Shown piece by piece: positions 1 through 7,021 of a DNA stretch of 15,883 nucleotides. The stretch is taken from the NCBI GenBank assembly GCA_910584585.1, contig CAJUBP010000062.1, positions 1 through 15,883 on the forward strand, given 5' to 3'. Source of the stretch: an uncultured Lachnospiraceae bacterium (GTDB lineage: Bacteria > Bacillota > Clostridia > Lachnospirales > Lachnospiraceae). A program made the position numbers and the translations under genes. The notes beneath the pieces are model-generated. The model had not been told where the DNA came from. It was given only the letters and a program-made list of their open reading frames with translations, and did no database searches. Every line of letters starts with the position of its first letter. Positions within the stretch are counted from its first letter, which is position 1.

Positions 1-37
1 AGTTCTCTTTTTGGGGAATCAGGTCTAAAAAGTATCA

Positions 38-57
38 TTTCCCGACAGCCCCTTGAC
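38..57. repeat. Orphan arm of the dispersed hairpin element
   Basis: CATTTCCCGACAGCCCCTT here differs at one position from the right arm of the 19-bp hairpin at 7133-7178 (CATTTCCCGGCAGCCCCTT). No matching left arm is visible in the 37 bases before it, so this is either half of a hairpin whose partner was lost or a remnant of a repeat family. No coding function is apparent. Confidence 0.55.
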
Positions 58-60
58 CTC

Positions 61-97
61 CGTATTCCAATATGAAACGTTCGCGGCAGTTCCTAAG
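61..97 (+). repeat. Dispersed intergenic repeat, copy A
   Basis: CGTATTCCAATATGAAA, followed by GTTCGCGGCAG and CTAAG, aligns with 3304-3338 in the same orientation, with a few substitutions and a 1-bp indel. It lies downstream of the Uma2 gene. The shared core is too long and too well conserved to be chance, but the element type is unknown to me. Confidence 0.5.
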
Positions 98-112
98 TCG
101 ATCCGACTGCCG
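84..112. other. Inverted repeat downstream of the Uma2 gene
   Basis: CGGCAGT (84-90) pairs with ACTGCCG (106-112). A competing smaller hairpin, AGTCG-ATC-CGACT, lies at 96-108, and the two share ACT. Read on the minus strand it sits 45 bp after the Uma2 stop codon. No T-run follows in that direction, so it is a weak terminator candidate at best, or part of the repeat element at 61-97. Confidence 0.35.
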
Positions 113-156
113 TATCTTTGGCATCCTTCCATCCGCAGACAGGAAGATTTCTTAAC

Positions 157-723
157 TTAAAATAAGTTATGGAAGATTTCTTTTAAAGGAATGGAAAAGT
201 CCGGATACATGGAAACAGGAATTTCTTTTTTTGTGCCGGCTTTTTCCTGTTCTGTGATTCCGAATCCATCTGGAAAAAGCGCGTAGATTTCGTCCAGAGA
301 ATATTTTCCATTTGAGAGCAGGTAAACTTCTATGGAGCGCATATTAGGATCCGCAATCCAGTATTCTTTTACTCCGGTGGATTCGTACAAATCTTTTTTA
401 TACCCTTTATCATTTTTTGCCGTGCTGGGAGACAGAACCTCAACGATTAAATCAGGAGCCCCGTGGATACCGTCCGGCTGAATGATGTCTTTTTGGCAGA
501 CAATGAATATATCCGGAATTACGGTATCATGTTCGGTGAGATATACGTCTGCGCCGTCTCCGAAGGCTTCACAGGTTTTCCCTTTTAAATAGTTATGGAA
601 TGCGTTGAAAATGTTTCCCGCCACCCGGTTGTGGTTGATGGAAGGGGAGGGGGACATCAGAAAAAGCCTTCCATTTAATTTTTCCGTTCTGGGTTCTTCC
701 GGAGAAGCTAAATTACCGTTCAT
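157..723 (-). CDS. Uma2 family (DUF820) putative restriction-fold endonuclease
   Basis: The 188-aa product matches the Uma2/DUF820 family of PD-(D/E)xK-fold proteins, whose cellular role is poorly defined. Visible family features (numbered from the chosen start) are the N-terminal NGRLFLMSPSPSINH segment, VIPDIFIV with candidate metal ligand D71, PDLIVEVLSPST with candidate E95, and ESTGVKEYWIADP, typical of the family near the end of the core. I chose ATG at 723 because an AAAGGAA ribosome site lies about 9 nt before it. Upstream in-frame ATGs at 729 (too close to that site) and 783 (no ribosome site seen) would add 2 or 20 residues. The gene is monocistronic and divergent from the deacetylase gene. 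GGAAGATTTCTT occurs at both 142-153 and 171-182, so there is a short direct repeat across its 3' end. DNA cleavage is inferred from the fold only. Confidence 0.85.
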   Translation of the reverse strand: MNGNLASPEEPRTEKLNGRLFLMSPSPSINHNRVAGNIFNAFHNYLKGKTCEAFGDGADVYLTEHDTVIPDIFIVCQKDIIQPDGIHGAPDLIVEVLSPSTAKNDKGYKKDLYESTGVKEYWIADPNMRSIEVYLLSNGKYSLDEIYALFPDGFGITEQEKAGTKKEIPVSMYPDFSIPLKEIFHNLF

Positions 724-797
724 AATCATTCGTTCCTTTCCTTTTCTATCATTGTATCCAAGGATCTGTGAAAAGGCAATCATAAAATGTTTTTATC

Positions 798-819
798 ATG
801 AAATATCCCTGGATTTCAT
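798..819. promoter_or_regulatory. Palindrome between divergent Uma2 and pdaA genes
   Basis: ATGAAAT (798-804) and ATTTCAT (813-819) form 7-bp arms around an 8-bp centre, in the short gap between two divergent genes. It could be an operator or a transcript hairpin. I found no convincing sigma-A promoter for either gene here. Confidence 0.3.
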
Positions 820-855
820 ATGCATGTAACAAAGAGCAAAAAAGGAGTCAACGCA

Positions 856-1662
856 TTGCGGAAAATCAAACTGACGTCATGTATTCTGGTACTTGCTTTA
901 TTTGCCGGTTCCTTTTTTCTGGGGCGGTTTACGGCTCAGGTGGCGCCTGTCATAAGTTCAGCCATTCATCAGGACGCGGAGGGAAACTGGGGGCTCAGTT
1001 TTCAGGAGGAGGGCAAGCCTCCGGTGGCGGACGCTTCCTGTGAAGAATTAAAGAAGTACGATGCTTATTACATGGAGGATACGCCGGAAAAGGTTATGTA
1101 TTTAACCTTCGACTGCGGCTATGAAAACGGCAACACGCCGGCCATTTTAGACGCGCTGAAAAAGCATAAGATAAAGGCGGCGTTTTTTGTGGTGGGAAAT
1201 TATCTTTCCACCAGCCCGGATCTGGTAAAACGCATGGTGGAGGAAGGCCATATTGTGGGGAATCACAGTTATCATCATCCCGATATGACCAATATGGGAA
1301 AAGAGGATTTTGCCAAAGAATTGGGAGAACTGGAAACGCTGTATGAACAGACCATAGGAAGCCCTATGGCGAAATATTACCGTCCGCCTCAGGGAAAATA
1401 CAGCAATAACAGCCTGCAGATTGCCAAAGATATGGGGTATCAAACCATCTTCTGGAGCCTTGCCTATGTGGACTGGGATCAGAACAGCCAGCCGACTCAT
1501 GAAGAGGCTTTTGAAAAGCTGCTGAAGCGGGCGCATCCAGGGGCCGTTGTGCTGTTACATAACACTTCTAAAACGAACGGGGAGATTCTGGATGAGGTGC
1601 TGACCAAGTGGGAGGAGATGGGATATACCTTCAAGTCTTTGGAAGAATTGCCTGCAGCCTGA
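856..1662 (+). CDS. pdaA: PdaA-like polysaccharide deacetylase (delta-lactam-type peptidoglycan de-N-acetylase)
   Basis: Carbohydrate esterase 4 (NodB-fold) protein, 268 aa, predicted to be exported or anchored and to remove acetyl groups from N-acetylmuramic acid. That step precedes muramic delta-lactam formation in spore cortex in the PdaA family. Residues 5-23 form a hydrophobic signal anchor. The catalytic core starts at about residue 80: TFDCGYENGNT (D86), metal histidines in GNHSYHHPD (H137, H141), RPPQG (R176), FWSLAYVDW and LLHNTSK (H235). The C in TFDCG replaces the second Asp of the usual TFDDG. PdaA proteins also differ there (TFDN in B. subtilis PdaA), so this supports the subfamily rather than loss of activity. 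The start is TTG at 856 because AAAGGAG at 841-847 is 8 nt upstream and the product then begins MRKIK plus a signal. An ATG at 820 would put this ribosome site inside the gene. A role in sporulation is inferred from the family. Confidence 0.88.
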   Translation: MRKIKLTSCILVLALFAGSFFLGRFTAQVAPVISSAIHQDAEGNWGLSFQEEGKPPVADASCEELKKYDAYYMEDTPEKVMYLTFDCGYENGNTPAILDALKKHKIKAAFFVVGNYLSTSPDLVKRMVEEGHIVGNHSYHHPDMTNMGKEDFAKELGELETLYEQTIGSPMAKYYRPPQGKYSNNSLQIAKDMGYQTIFWSLAYVDWDQNSQPTHEEAFEKLLKRAHPGAVVLLHNTSKTNGEILDEVLTKWEEMGYTFKSLEELPAA

Positions 1663-1673
1663 ATAAAATAAAG

Positions 1674-1702
1674 TTGACAACAGCAGTTCATAGGAGTATC
1701 AT
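1674..1702 (+). promoter_or_regulatory. Sigma-A promoter for DAHP synthase
   Basis: TTGACA (1674-1679), a 17-bp spacer, then TATCAT (1697-1702). It lies 11 bp after the pdaA stop, so the DAHP synthase gene can be transcribed on its own, starting at about 1709. Confidence 0.75.
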
Positions 1703-1729
1703 ACATACGATAAATTACGCTTGGATAGG

Positions 1730-1770
1730 GCTTTCTGCCCCTAAAGAACGGTTCTTAAGGGGCAGAGGGC
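1730..1770 (+). promoter_or_regulatory. Long hairpin in the DAHP synthase mRNA leader
   Basis: CTGCCCCT (1735-1742) pairs with AGGGGCAG (1758-1765). AAGAA/TTCTT continues the stem inward past one A-A mismatch to a 3-nt loop. Outward, GCTTT and AGGGC extend it to 1730/1770 with two G-U pairs. It begins about 20 nt after the expected transcription start and ends 5 nt before the GGAGG ribosome site (1776-1780). No T-run follows, so it is not a simple terminator. It could protect the mRNA 5' end, tune translation, or act as a DNA operator. Confidence 0.6.
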
Positions 1771-1785
1771 GAGATGGAGGTTATG

Positions 1786-2820
1786 ATGGAAATGGAGATG
1801 GAATTTCTGCGGAAGCTGCCGACGCCAGAAGAATTAAAGCAGCAGTTTCCGGTCAGCAGGCAGATTGCAGAGACAAAAGCAAAACGGGATGAAGAAATAT
1901 GCAGAATTTTTGAAGGAAAGGATCACAGGCTGCTTCTGGTCATCGGACCCTGCTCTGCCGATCAGGAAGACGCGGTTCTGGATTATATTCTGCGGCTTCG
2001 GAGAGTGCAGGATGCAGTGGCAGATAAAATATTTATTGTGCCCCGCATTTATACCAATAAGCCCAGAACCATCGGCGTTGGCTATAAAGGCATGCTGCAT
2101 CAGCCGGACCCGGAGAAAGAGGCTGATATGCTCAAGGGCATTATTGCCATCCGCCAGATGCATATGCGGGCAGTGGAAGAGACAGGCTTTACCTGTGCGG
2201 ATGAGATGCTTTATCCGGAAAACCACAGGTATCTCTCCGATCTGCTCTCCTATGTGGCAGTCGGCGCCCGCTCTGCAGAGAATCAGCAGCACAGGCTGAC
2301 CGCCAGCGGCGTGGGGATTCCGGTTGGCATGAAGAATCCCACCGGGGGAGATCTTACCGTGATGATGAATTCCATTATTGCGGCCCAGTGCAGCCACACC
2401 TTCCTGTACCGGGGCTGGGAAGTCAAGACTAAAGGCAATCCCTATACCCATGCAATTCTGCGGGGATATGTGGACAAGTTCGGCCGCAATATTCCCAACT
2501 ATCATTATGAAGATTTGCAGCATGTACTGGAATTGTACGGAGAAAAAGAAATTTCCAATCCGGCGGTGATTGTGGACGCCAACCATTCCAATTCCGGGAA
2601 GAATTACTTAGAGCAGATTCGGATCAGCAAGGATATTCTGCATAGCTGCAAGGTTTCCCCGGATATCAGAAAGCTTGTGAAAGGGCTGATGATTGAAAGC
2701 TATCTTGAGGACGGCTCCCAGAAAGTCAGCGAACACTGCTACGGCAAGTCCATCACTGACCCCTGTCTGGGATGGGAGAAGACAGAAAAATTGATCTATG
2801 AGCTGGCGGAGCTCTGGTAG
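1786..2820 (+). CDS. Class I 3-deoxy-7-phosphoheptulonate (DAHP) synthase
   Basis: Catalyses phosphoenolpyruvate + erythrose-4-phosphate to DAHP, the first step of the shikimate pathway to aromatic amino acids. The 344-aa protein matches the AroF/AroG/AroH class I family (about 350 aa). Motifs in order: GPCSA (metal-ligand Cys 56), NKPRTIGVGYKG, VGARSAENQQHR, PVGMKNPTGGD, DANHSNSGK (His 267), MIESYLEDGSQ (Glu 304) and SITDPCLGW (Asp 325). These correspond to the Cys/His/Glu/Asp metal set of the E. coli enzymes. Three or four ATGs crowd the start. GGAGG at 1776-1780 best serves 1786 (5-nt spacing); an ATG at 1774 would add four residues but has no free ribosome site, since the preceding bases lie in the hairpin. 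Which amino acid, if any, feeds back on this isozyme cannot be read, so no letter is assigned. It is transcribed from its own promoter with a structured leader. No other aro gene is adjacent. Confidence 0.95.
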   Translation: MEMEMEFLRKLPTPEELKQQFPVSRQIAETKAKRDEEICRIFEGKDHRLLLVIGPCSADQEDAVLDYILRLRRVQDAVADKIFIVPRIYTNKPRTIGVGYKGMLHQPDPEKEADMLKGIIAIRQMHMRAVEETGFTCADEMLYPENHRYLSDLLSYVAVGARSAENQQHRLTASGVGIPVGMKNPTGGDLTVMMNSIIAAQCSHTFLYRGWEVKTKGNPYTHAILRGYVDKFGRNIPNYHYEDLQHVLELYGEKEISNPAVIVDANHSNSGKNYLEQIRISKDILHSCKVSPDIRKLVKGLMIESYLEDGSQKVSEHCYGKSITDPCLGWEKTEKLIYELAELW

Positions 2821-2851
2821 GAATTCAGAGGGCAATTATGAAACATTCTGA

Positions 2852-2877
2852 AATTGTAACCGAACGCCGTTACAATT
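2852..2877. other. Inverted repeat after DAHP synthase
   Basis: AATTGTAAC (2852-2860) and GTTACAATT (2869-2877) form a perfect 9-bp stem with an 8-nt loop, about 30 bp after the DAHP synthase stop. No T-run follows, so termination would be weak. It may stabilise the 3' end, or serve as an operator for the promoter at 2921. Confidence 0.4.
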
Positions 2878-2920
2878 CACACCCATGCCTGCAATGGGAG
2901 GGGCAGAATAAAAATAATAA

Positions 2921-2949
2921 TTGACAAATATTGGCTGCTGTGTTTTAAT
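2921..2949 (+). promoter_or_regulatory. Sigma-A promoter of a small transcription unit
   Basis: TTGACA (2921-2926), a 17-bp spacer and TTTAAT (2944-2949). Initiation is expected near 2956. A terminator follows at 3187-3213, giving a transcript of about 260 nt. Confidence 0.7.
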
Positions 2950-2987
2950 AAAACAGGAACAAAAATAAAAGAAAGCGAGGTAAAATC

Positions 2988-3077
2988 ATGATTACTTTAA
3001 AAGATAACGGCAAAGACAATTTCATCCGGACAGATAATAGATTTACCTCGGCGGCTGCAGGCAGAATTCCCCATTAA
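2988..3077 (+). CDS. Possible 29-aa peptide, unknown function
   Basis: A 29-codon ORF begins with ATG preceded by AAAGCGAGG about 7 nt upstream, directly behind a strong promoter. The product starts MITLKDNGKDNF and ends AAAGRIPH. It is hydrophilic, with no signal, membrane segment or cysteines. After the TAA, the same frame stays open through 3153 to a TAG at 3231-3233, but that crosses the terminator hairpin, so a longer ancestral gene is not well supported. A second short frame at 3088-3156 (22 aa) lacks a clear ribosome site. I do not recognise any of these peptides. The unit may equally be a small RNA, a leader peptide or a decayed gene. Confidence 0.35.
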   Translation: MITLKDNGKDNFIRTDNRFTSAAAGRIPH

Positions 3078-3186
3078 GGCAAAGCGTATGACAGTATTTG
3101 CAAGATGGTTCAGAGACAGGAATGGAATAGCGGCAGTTTTGGATACATGCCCATGAGAATGCGGCAGATGTGGAACAGTAAAAGTG

Positions 3187-3213
3187 ACCCCGTGGTTGAT
3201 CCGCGGGGTTTTT
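3187..3213 (+). terminator. Rho-independent terminator of the small unit
   Basis: ACCCCGTGG (3187-3195), loop TTGAT, CCGCGGGGT (3201-3209): a 9-bp stem with one G-U pair, followed by TTTT. It ends the transcript from the promoter at 2921. Confidence 0.85.
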
Positions 3214-3263
3214 CAGATCCTGGAAATGCATAGGTTCCGGAATAGAGCCTAGAGCGGACAATC

Positions 3264-3279
3264 TGTATTTCGATATACA
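3264..3279. promoter_or_regulatory. 16-bp operator-like palindrome upstream of the exporter operon
   Basis: TGTATTTCGATATACA is symmetrical except at positions 6 and 11 (arms TGTAT/ATACA, centre TCGA). It lies about 110 bp before the exporter start. The compact shape suggests a dimeric repressor site, but no regulator gene is adjacent. Confidence 0.4.
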
Positions 3280-3303
3280 AGAAAGGCATCCTGCATTTTC
3301 GTT

Positions 3304-3338
3304 CGTATCCCAATATGAAAGTTTGCTGTAGCGCTAAG
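3304..3338 (+). repeat. Dispersed intergenic repeat, copy B
   Basis: CGTATCCCAATATGAAA, then GTTTGCTGTAG and CTAAG, match copy A at 61-97 in the same orientation. The 3' edge merges into the inverted repeat in front of the exporter genes. Confidence 0.5.
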
Positions 3339-3370
3339 GAACTGTGAAGAAATAACTGACAGTTCCTAAG
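3334..3370 (+). promoter_or_regulatory. Inverted repeat just before the exporter ribosome site
   Basis: CTAAGGAACTGT (3334-3345) pairs with ACAGTTCCTAAG (3359-3370) with one mismatch and a 13-nt loop. The right arm ends 2 nt before AAAGGAG (3373-3379). In RNA it would form a 12-bp stem against the ribosome site; in DNA it could be an operator. I see no clear -10/-35 pair close by. Confidence 0.45.
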
Positions 3371-3389
3371 AGAAAGGAGATGGTTGGAT

Positions 3390-5117
3390 ATGAAGAAAAT
3401 ATTAAAATATATCGGGCATTACTGGTATGCGTATCTGTTTGCCATTGTCTGTATGGTAACGGCGATTCTGTTGGATATGCTGTATCCTTTGATTACCAGG
3501 AGTATTGTGGATGATGTGATTTTGGGCGGCCAGGTTCAGCTTTTGGGCGGGCTTTTGGGAGCCATTGCAGTGATTGGGGCGGGAAGAGCCCTGGGCGGTT
3601 ATCTGAAAGAATTTACCTTTGACGTGGTCAGCGTTAAGATTGCAGCGAAGCTGAGAAAAGATTTGTTTGCCCACATCGAAAGCCTGTCCATGGACTATTT
3701 CGACGACGCCAACACGGGAGAATTGATGGCAAGGGTGAAAGATGACGTGGATGCAGTCTGGAACGCCCTTGGGTATGTGGGCATGCTGATGATAGAGGTA
3801 GCGGTTCATGTGTCCATTGTCCTTTACTGTATGTTTGCGCTGAACTGGAAACTGGCCTTTATTCCTCTTGGGGTAATGATTCTCATGGGGGTGACGGCAG
3901 TGTTTATGGAGCGGAAGCTGGACGGGATTTATGAATCCATCAGTGAAGAAAATGCGGCGCTGACTACCATAGCGGAGGAAAATCTGGCCGGGGTCCGCAC
4001 CGTGAAGGCGTTTACCCGGGAAAAATTTGAAATCCAGAAGTTTCTCTCTCACAATCAGCGCTATTACGATTTGAATATGCAGCAGGCAAAAATCCTGGTG
4101 CGGTATTATCCGGTATTCCAGTTTACCGGAAAACTTTTGCCGGTGGTTATGGTCATTATCGGCGGCGTACAGGTGATTCAGGGAGAAATGACATTGGGAA
4201 GCCTGGTGGCGTTTACGGAATACTGCAGGAATTGTGTCTGGCCGATGGAAATGTTAGGCTGGCTTACCAATGATTTATCTTCTGCGTTAGCCTCCCTGAA
4301 GAAGCTCAATAGAATTTACCGTCAGAAATCCTCCATTGCTGAAAAGGAACATCCTGTGACGTTAGATACAGTAAAAGGGGAAGTTTCCTTTGAACACGTA
4401 TCCTTTGCCAGAGGAGGGCAGGAGATTCTGAAAGATATTTCCTTCCAGCTGCCTCAGGGAAAAACACTGGGTATCATGGGGGCCACAGGGGCCGGAAAAA
4501 CTTCTGTGGTAAATCTTCTGATGCGTTTTTTTGATGCAGAGGCAGGCAGCGTGAGGCTGGACGGGGTGGATGTGCGGGATTTGTCCCTGGGACAGCTTCG
4601 CAGCAGTGTGGGGACAGTGATGCAGGATGTGTTTCTTTTTTCTGATACCATTTCCGAGAATATCCGGATGGGGCAGCGGAAAACCATGGACAGCCATGCA
4701 ATGCTCCATGCGGCGGAACTGGCTCAGGCAAAAAGATTTATTGAAAATATGCCGGAAACCTACGAGACGGTTGTAGGAGAGCGGGGCGTAGGGCTTTCAG
4801 GCGGACAGAAACAGCGGATCAGCATAGCCAGGGCTATTGCAAAGAAAGATCCGGTTTTGATCCTGGATGATTCCACCTCTGCGCTGGACATGGAGACAGA
4901 GTATGAGATCCAGAAAGCGCTGGAGCTGCTTCCGTCCACCAAAATTATTATTGCCCACCGGATTTCGGCAGTGCGGAATGCAGATGAAATTATTTTCCTG
5001 GAAAACGGGCAGATCAAAGAGCGGGGAACCCATGAGGAACTGCTGGAAAAGCGGGGGTTGTATTATCAGACGTATCAGGCCCAGTACGGCGGCATAGCCG
5101 CAGAACTGGCTGTGTAA
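3390..5117 (+). CDS. ABC exporter half-transporter, degenerate-site subunit
   Basis: A 575-aa multidrug/lipid-type half ABC exporter: a transmembrane domain of about six helices (residues 10-310), then an ATPase domain (about 330-570). Motifs: Walker A GATGAGKT (364-371), Q-loop VMQDVFLF, signature LSGGQ (469-473), Walker B LILDD, and H-loop AHR (H523). The residue after Walker B is Asp 494 instead of the catalytic Glu, while the signature is canonical. The next gene has the reciprocal pattern, so the two form a heterodimer of the BmrCD/TM287-288 kind with one impaired and one active ATP site. ATG 3390 was chosen, 10 nt after AAAGGAG; a TTG at 3384 (4-nt spacing) would add two residues. It is the first gene of a two-gene operon, with an operator-like palindrome and an inverted repeat upstream. 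The substrate is unknown. Confidence 0.93.
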   Translation: MKKILKYIGHYWYAYLFAIVCMVTAILLDMLYPLITRSIVDDVILGGQVQLLGGLLGAIAVIGAGRALGGYLKEFTFDVVSVKIAAKLRKDLFAHIESLSMDYFDDANTGELMARVKDDVDAVWNALGYVGMLMIEVAVHVSIVLYCMFALNWKLAFIPLGVMILMGVTAVFMERKLDGIYESISEENAALTTIAEENLAGVRTVKAFTREKFEIQKFLSHNQRYYDLNMQQAKILVRYYPVFQFTGKLLPVVMVIIGGVQVIQGEMTLGSLVAFTEYCRNCVWPMEMLGWLTNDLSSALASLKKLNRIYRQKSSIAEKEHPVTLDTVKGEVSFEHVSFARGGQEILKDISFQLPQGKTLGIMGATGAGKTSVVNLLMRFFDAEAGSVRLDGVDVRDLSLGQLRSSVGTVMQDVFLFSDTISENIRMGQRKTMDSHAMLHAAELAQAKRFIENMPETYETVVGERGVGLSGGQKQRISIARAIAKKDPVLILDDSTSALDMETEYEIQKALELLPSTKIIIAHRISAVRNADEIIFLENGQIKERGTHEELLEKRGLYYQTYQAQYGGIAAELAV

Positions 5118-5196
5118 AGAGGCGGTTTCCCGAAAGCGCAGCAGGACTGGGAAATAATAGGCAGAATTAGCAGAACAGAAAGCGGGTGATTTATTT

Positions 5197-7008
5197 ATGG
5201 CAGTGAATTCATTTCGGGAAGACGAGCGGTTAGAGGGAATCGGAAAAGCCCGGACCTTAAAGCGGTTGTTTTCCTATATGTTTGCCTATAAGCTTCAAAT
5301 ATTCGGAGTGTTAATCTGTATGCTGATTACCGTGGGAATCAGCCTGATTAATCCTCTGATGATAGAAACGGCGATTGATGTGTATATTGCCGGCCGGGAT
5401 CTGCGGGGGCTGGCCAGACTGGCAGCGCTTGCCGCCGTTCTCAATCTTATTTTTATTATAATGGTTAAGGTGCGGATGTTTGTAATGGCGAAAATCTCCA
5501 ATCAAATTCTTTTGGATATCCGCCAGGAATTGTATGAACATATTCAGACCTTGTCCTTTTCCTTTTTTGACAGCCGTCCTACCGGAAAAATATTGGCGCG
5601 GATTATCGGGGATGTCAATTCTTTGAAAAATGTGCTGGTAAATGCAGTGACCACATTGATACCTGACTTTATCACCATCTGCGGCGTGGTGGTGATTATG
5701 GTGGTGAAAGACTGGCGGCTTGCGCTGGCTTCTTTAAGCAGCATTCCTCTGATGGCAGCGTCCATCTGGCTGATTCAGAAATATTCTCATGAGAGCTGGC
5801 AGATTTTCCGGAAAAAGGGCTCTAATCTGAACGCCTATGTGCATGAAGGAATTGCAGGCATGAATGTGGTGCAGAGCTTTCATGCCCAGGAGGAGACGCA
5901 GGATATTTTTGCCGGGCTGGTGAAGGAGCATGAGCAGGCGTTTATCCGATCGGCCCGGGTGGCGGATTTATTCGGCAGTTCGGTGGATTTCTGCTGGGGG
6001 ATCGGAGCTATGATCCTCTACTGGGTGGGAATCCAGATGATCGGCGCGGAGTATGTGAGCGTCGGGCTGCTGGTGGCTTTTGGAACTTATATCAATATGT
6101 TCTGGAATCCGGTGATGAATCTGAGTAATTTTTACAATCAGGTGATTACCAATCTGACAGCGGCAGAGCGGATTTTTGATATCCTGGATACGGAGCCGGA
6201 TATTTTTGACAGCGAAAAGGTACAGGAACTGCCGGAGCTGGAAGGCCGTGTGGAATTTGAGAAAGTATCTTTTACCTATGATGAGGGGACTCCTGCAGAA
6301 ACAAAGGTATTGGAGGATGTAAGCTTTCAGATTGAACCGGGAGAAACCATTGCGCTGGTAGGCCCTACCGGAGCCGGGAAAACCACAATTGTGAATCTGA
6401 TCAGCCGGTTTTATGAGATTCAGCAGGGGAGAATTCTGGTGGACGGATACGACATCCGGCAGGTATCCCTGGAAAGCCTGCGCCGTCAGATGGGAGTGAT
6501 GACTCAGGAGAATTTTATTTTTCAGGGAACGGTAAGGGAAAATATTCTCTACGGGAACATGGATGCCACGGAAGAAGAACTTGTGGCGGCGGCAAAGGCG
6601 GTAAACGCCCATGAATTTATCCTGAAAATGGAGCAGGGGTATGACACAGTGCTGAAAGAACGGGGAGCCGGATTGTCCATCGGCCAGAGACAGTTGATTG
6701 CCTTCGCCCGGACTATGGTGAGCATGCCGAAAATTCTGATTCTGGATGAGGCTACCTCCAGTATTGACACGCATACGGAACTTCTGGTGCAGCAGGGCAT
6801 TGAGGCTCTTCTGAAAGGGCGCACCAGCTTCGTAATTGCCCATCGTTTATCCACGATACAGAAAGCGGATCGAATCTTTGTAATCGATCAGGGCGGAATC
6901 TTAGAACAGGGAAGTCCTGCGGAACTGATGAAGAAAAAGGGACATTATTATCAGCTTTATATGGCCCAGTTTAAAGGAATCGAAAAGAGTGACGGCAGTG
7001 CAGCCTGA
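5197..7008 (+). CDS. ABC exporter half-transporter, catalytic subunit
   Basis: The 603-aa partner of the preceding half-transporter. It has an N-terminal transmembrane domain (about 35-330), with a cytoplasmic N-terminal extension (about 30 residues), then an ATPase domain from about 360. Motifs: Walker A GPTGAGKTT (389-397), Q-loop VMTQENFIF, signature LSIGQ (493-497), Walker B ILILDE with catalytic Glu 518, and H549 in AHRLST. The signature deviates (Ile for the first Gly of LSGGQ) whereas Walker B is intact. Its Walker motifs with the partner's LSGGQ make the working ATP site; its LSIGQ with the partner's Asp makes the degenerate site. The gap to the upstream gene is 79 bp with no terminator, so co-transcription is likely. 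The ribosome site before ATG 5197 (GCGGGTGAT) is weak. A role in drug or lipid export is a family-level inference. Confidence 0.93.
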   Translation: MAVNSFREDERLEGIGKARTLKRLFSYMFAYKLQIFGVLICMLITVGISLINPLMIETAIDVYIAGRDLRGLARLAALAAVLNLIFIIMVKVRMFVMAKISNQILLDIRQELYEHIQTLSFSFFDSRPTGKILARIIGDVNSLKNVLVNAVTTLIPDFITICGVVVIMVVKDWRLALASLSSIPLMAASIWLIQKYSHESWQIFRKKGSNLNAYVHEGIAGMNVVQSFHAQEETQDIFAGLVKEHEQAFIRSARVADLFGSSVDFCWGIGAMILYWVGIQMIGAEYVSVGLLVAFGTYINMFWNPVMNLSNFYNQVITNLTAAERIFDILDTEPDIFDSEKVQELPELEGRVEFEKVSFTYDEGTPAETKVLEDVSFQIEPGETIALVGPTGAGKTTIVNLISRFYEIQQGRILVDGYDIRQVSLESLRRQMGVMTQENFIFQGTVRENILYGNMDATEEELVAAAKAVNAHEFILKMEQGYDTVLKERGAGLSIGQRQLIAFARTMVSMPKILILDEATSSIDTHTELLVQQGIEALLKGRTSFVIAHRLSTIQKADRIFVIDQGGILEQGSPAELMKKKGHYYQLYMAQFKGIEKSDGSAA

Positions 7009-7021
7009 ATACAGCAGTGAT

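Noticed and set aside
1108..1122. TFDCG in the deacetylase read as loss of a catalytic Asp
   Set aside because: The catalytic first Asp is present; PdaA-type enzymes commonly vary at the second position, and all other motifs are intact.
1703..1785. T-box leader for the aromatic pathway gene
   Set aside because: The leader is too short and lacks the T-box sequence and specifier loop; only a single hairpin is present.
1834..2586. A 250-codon open frame on the minus strand
   Set aside because: It is fully antisense to the conserved DAHP synthase, has no recognisable domain or ribosome site, and is a codon-usage shadow.
2988..3233. One longer gene interrupted by TAA at 3075
   Set aside because: The frame stays open after the stop, but it runs through a clear terminator hairpin and the translation matches no known family.
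5968..6843. A 291-codon open frame on the minus strand
   Set aside because: It lies opposite the second exporter ATPase domain, whose motifs are all intact; its own translation is low-complexity and matches no family I know.
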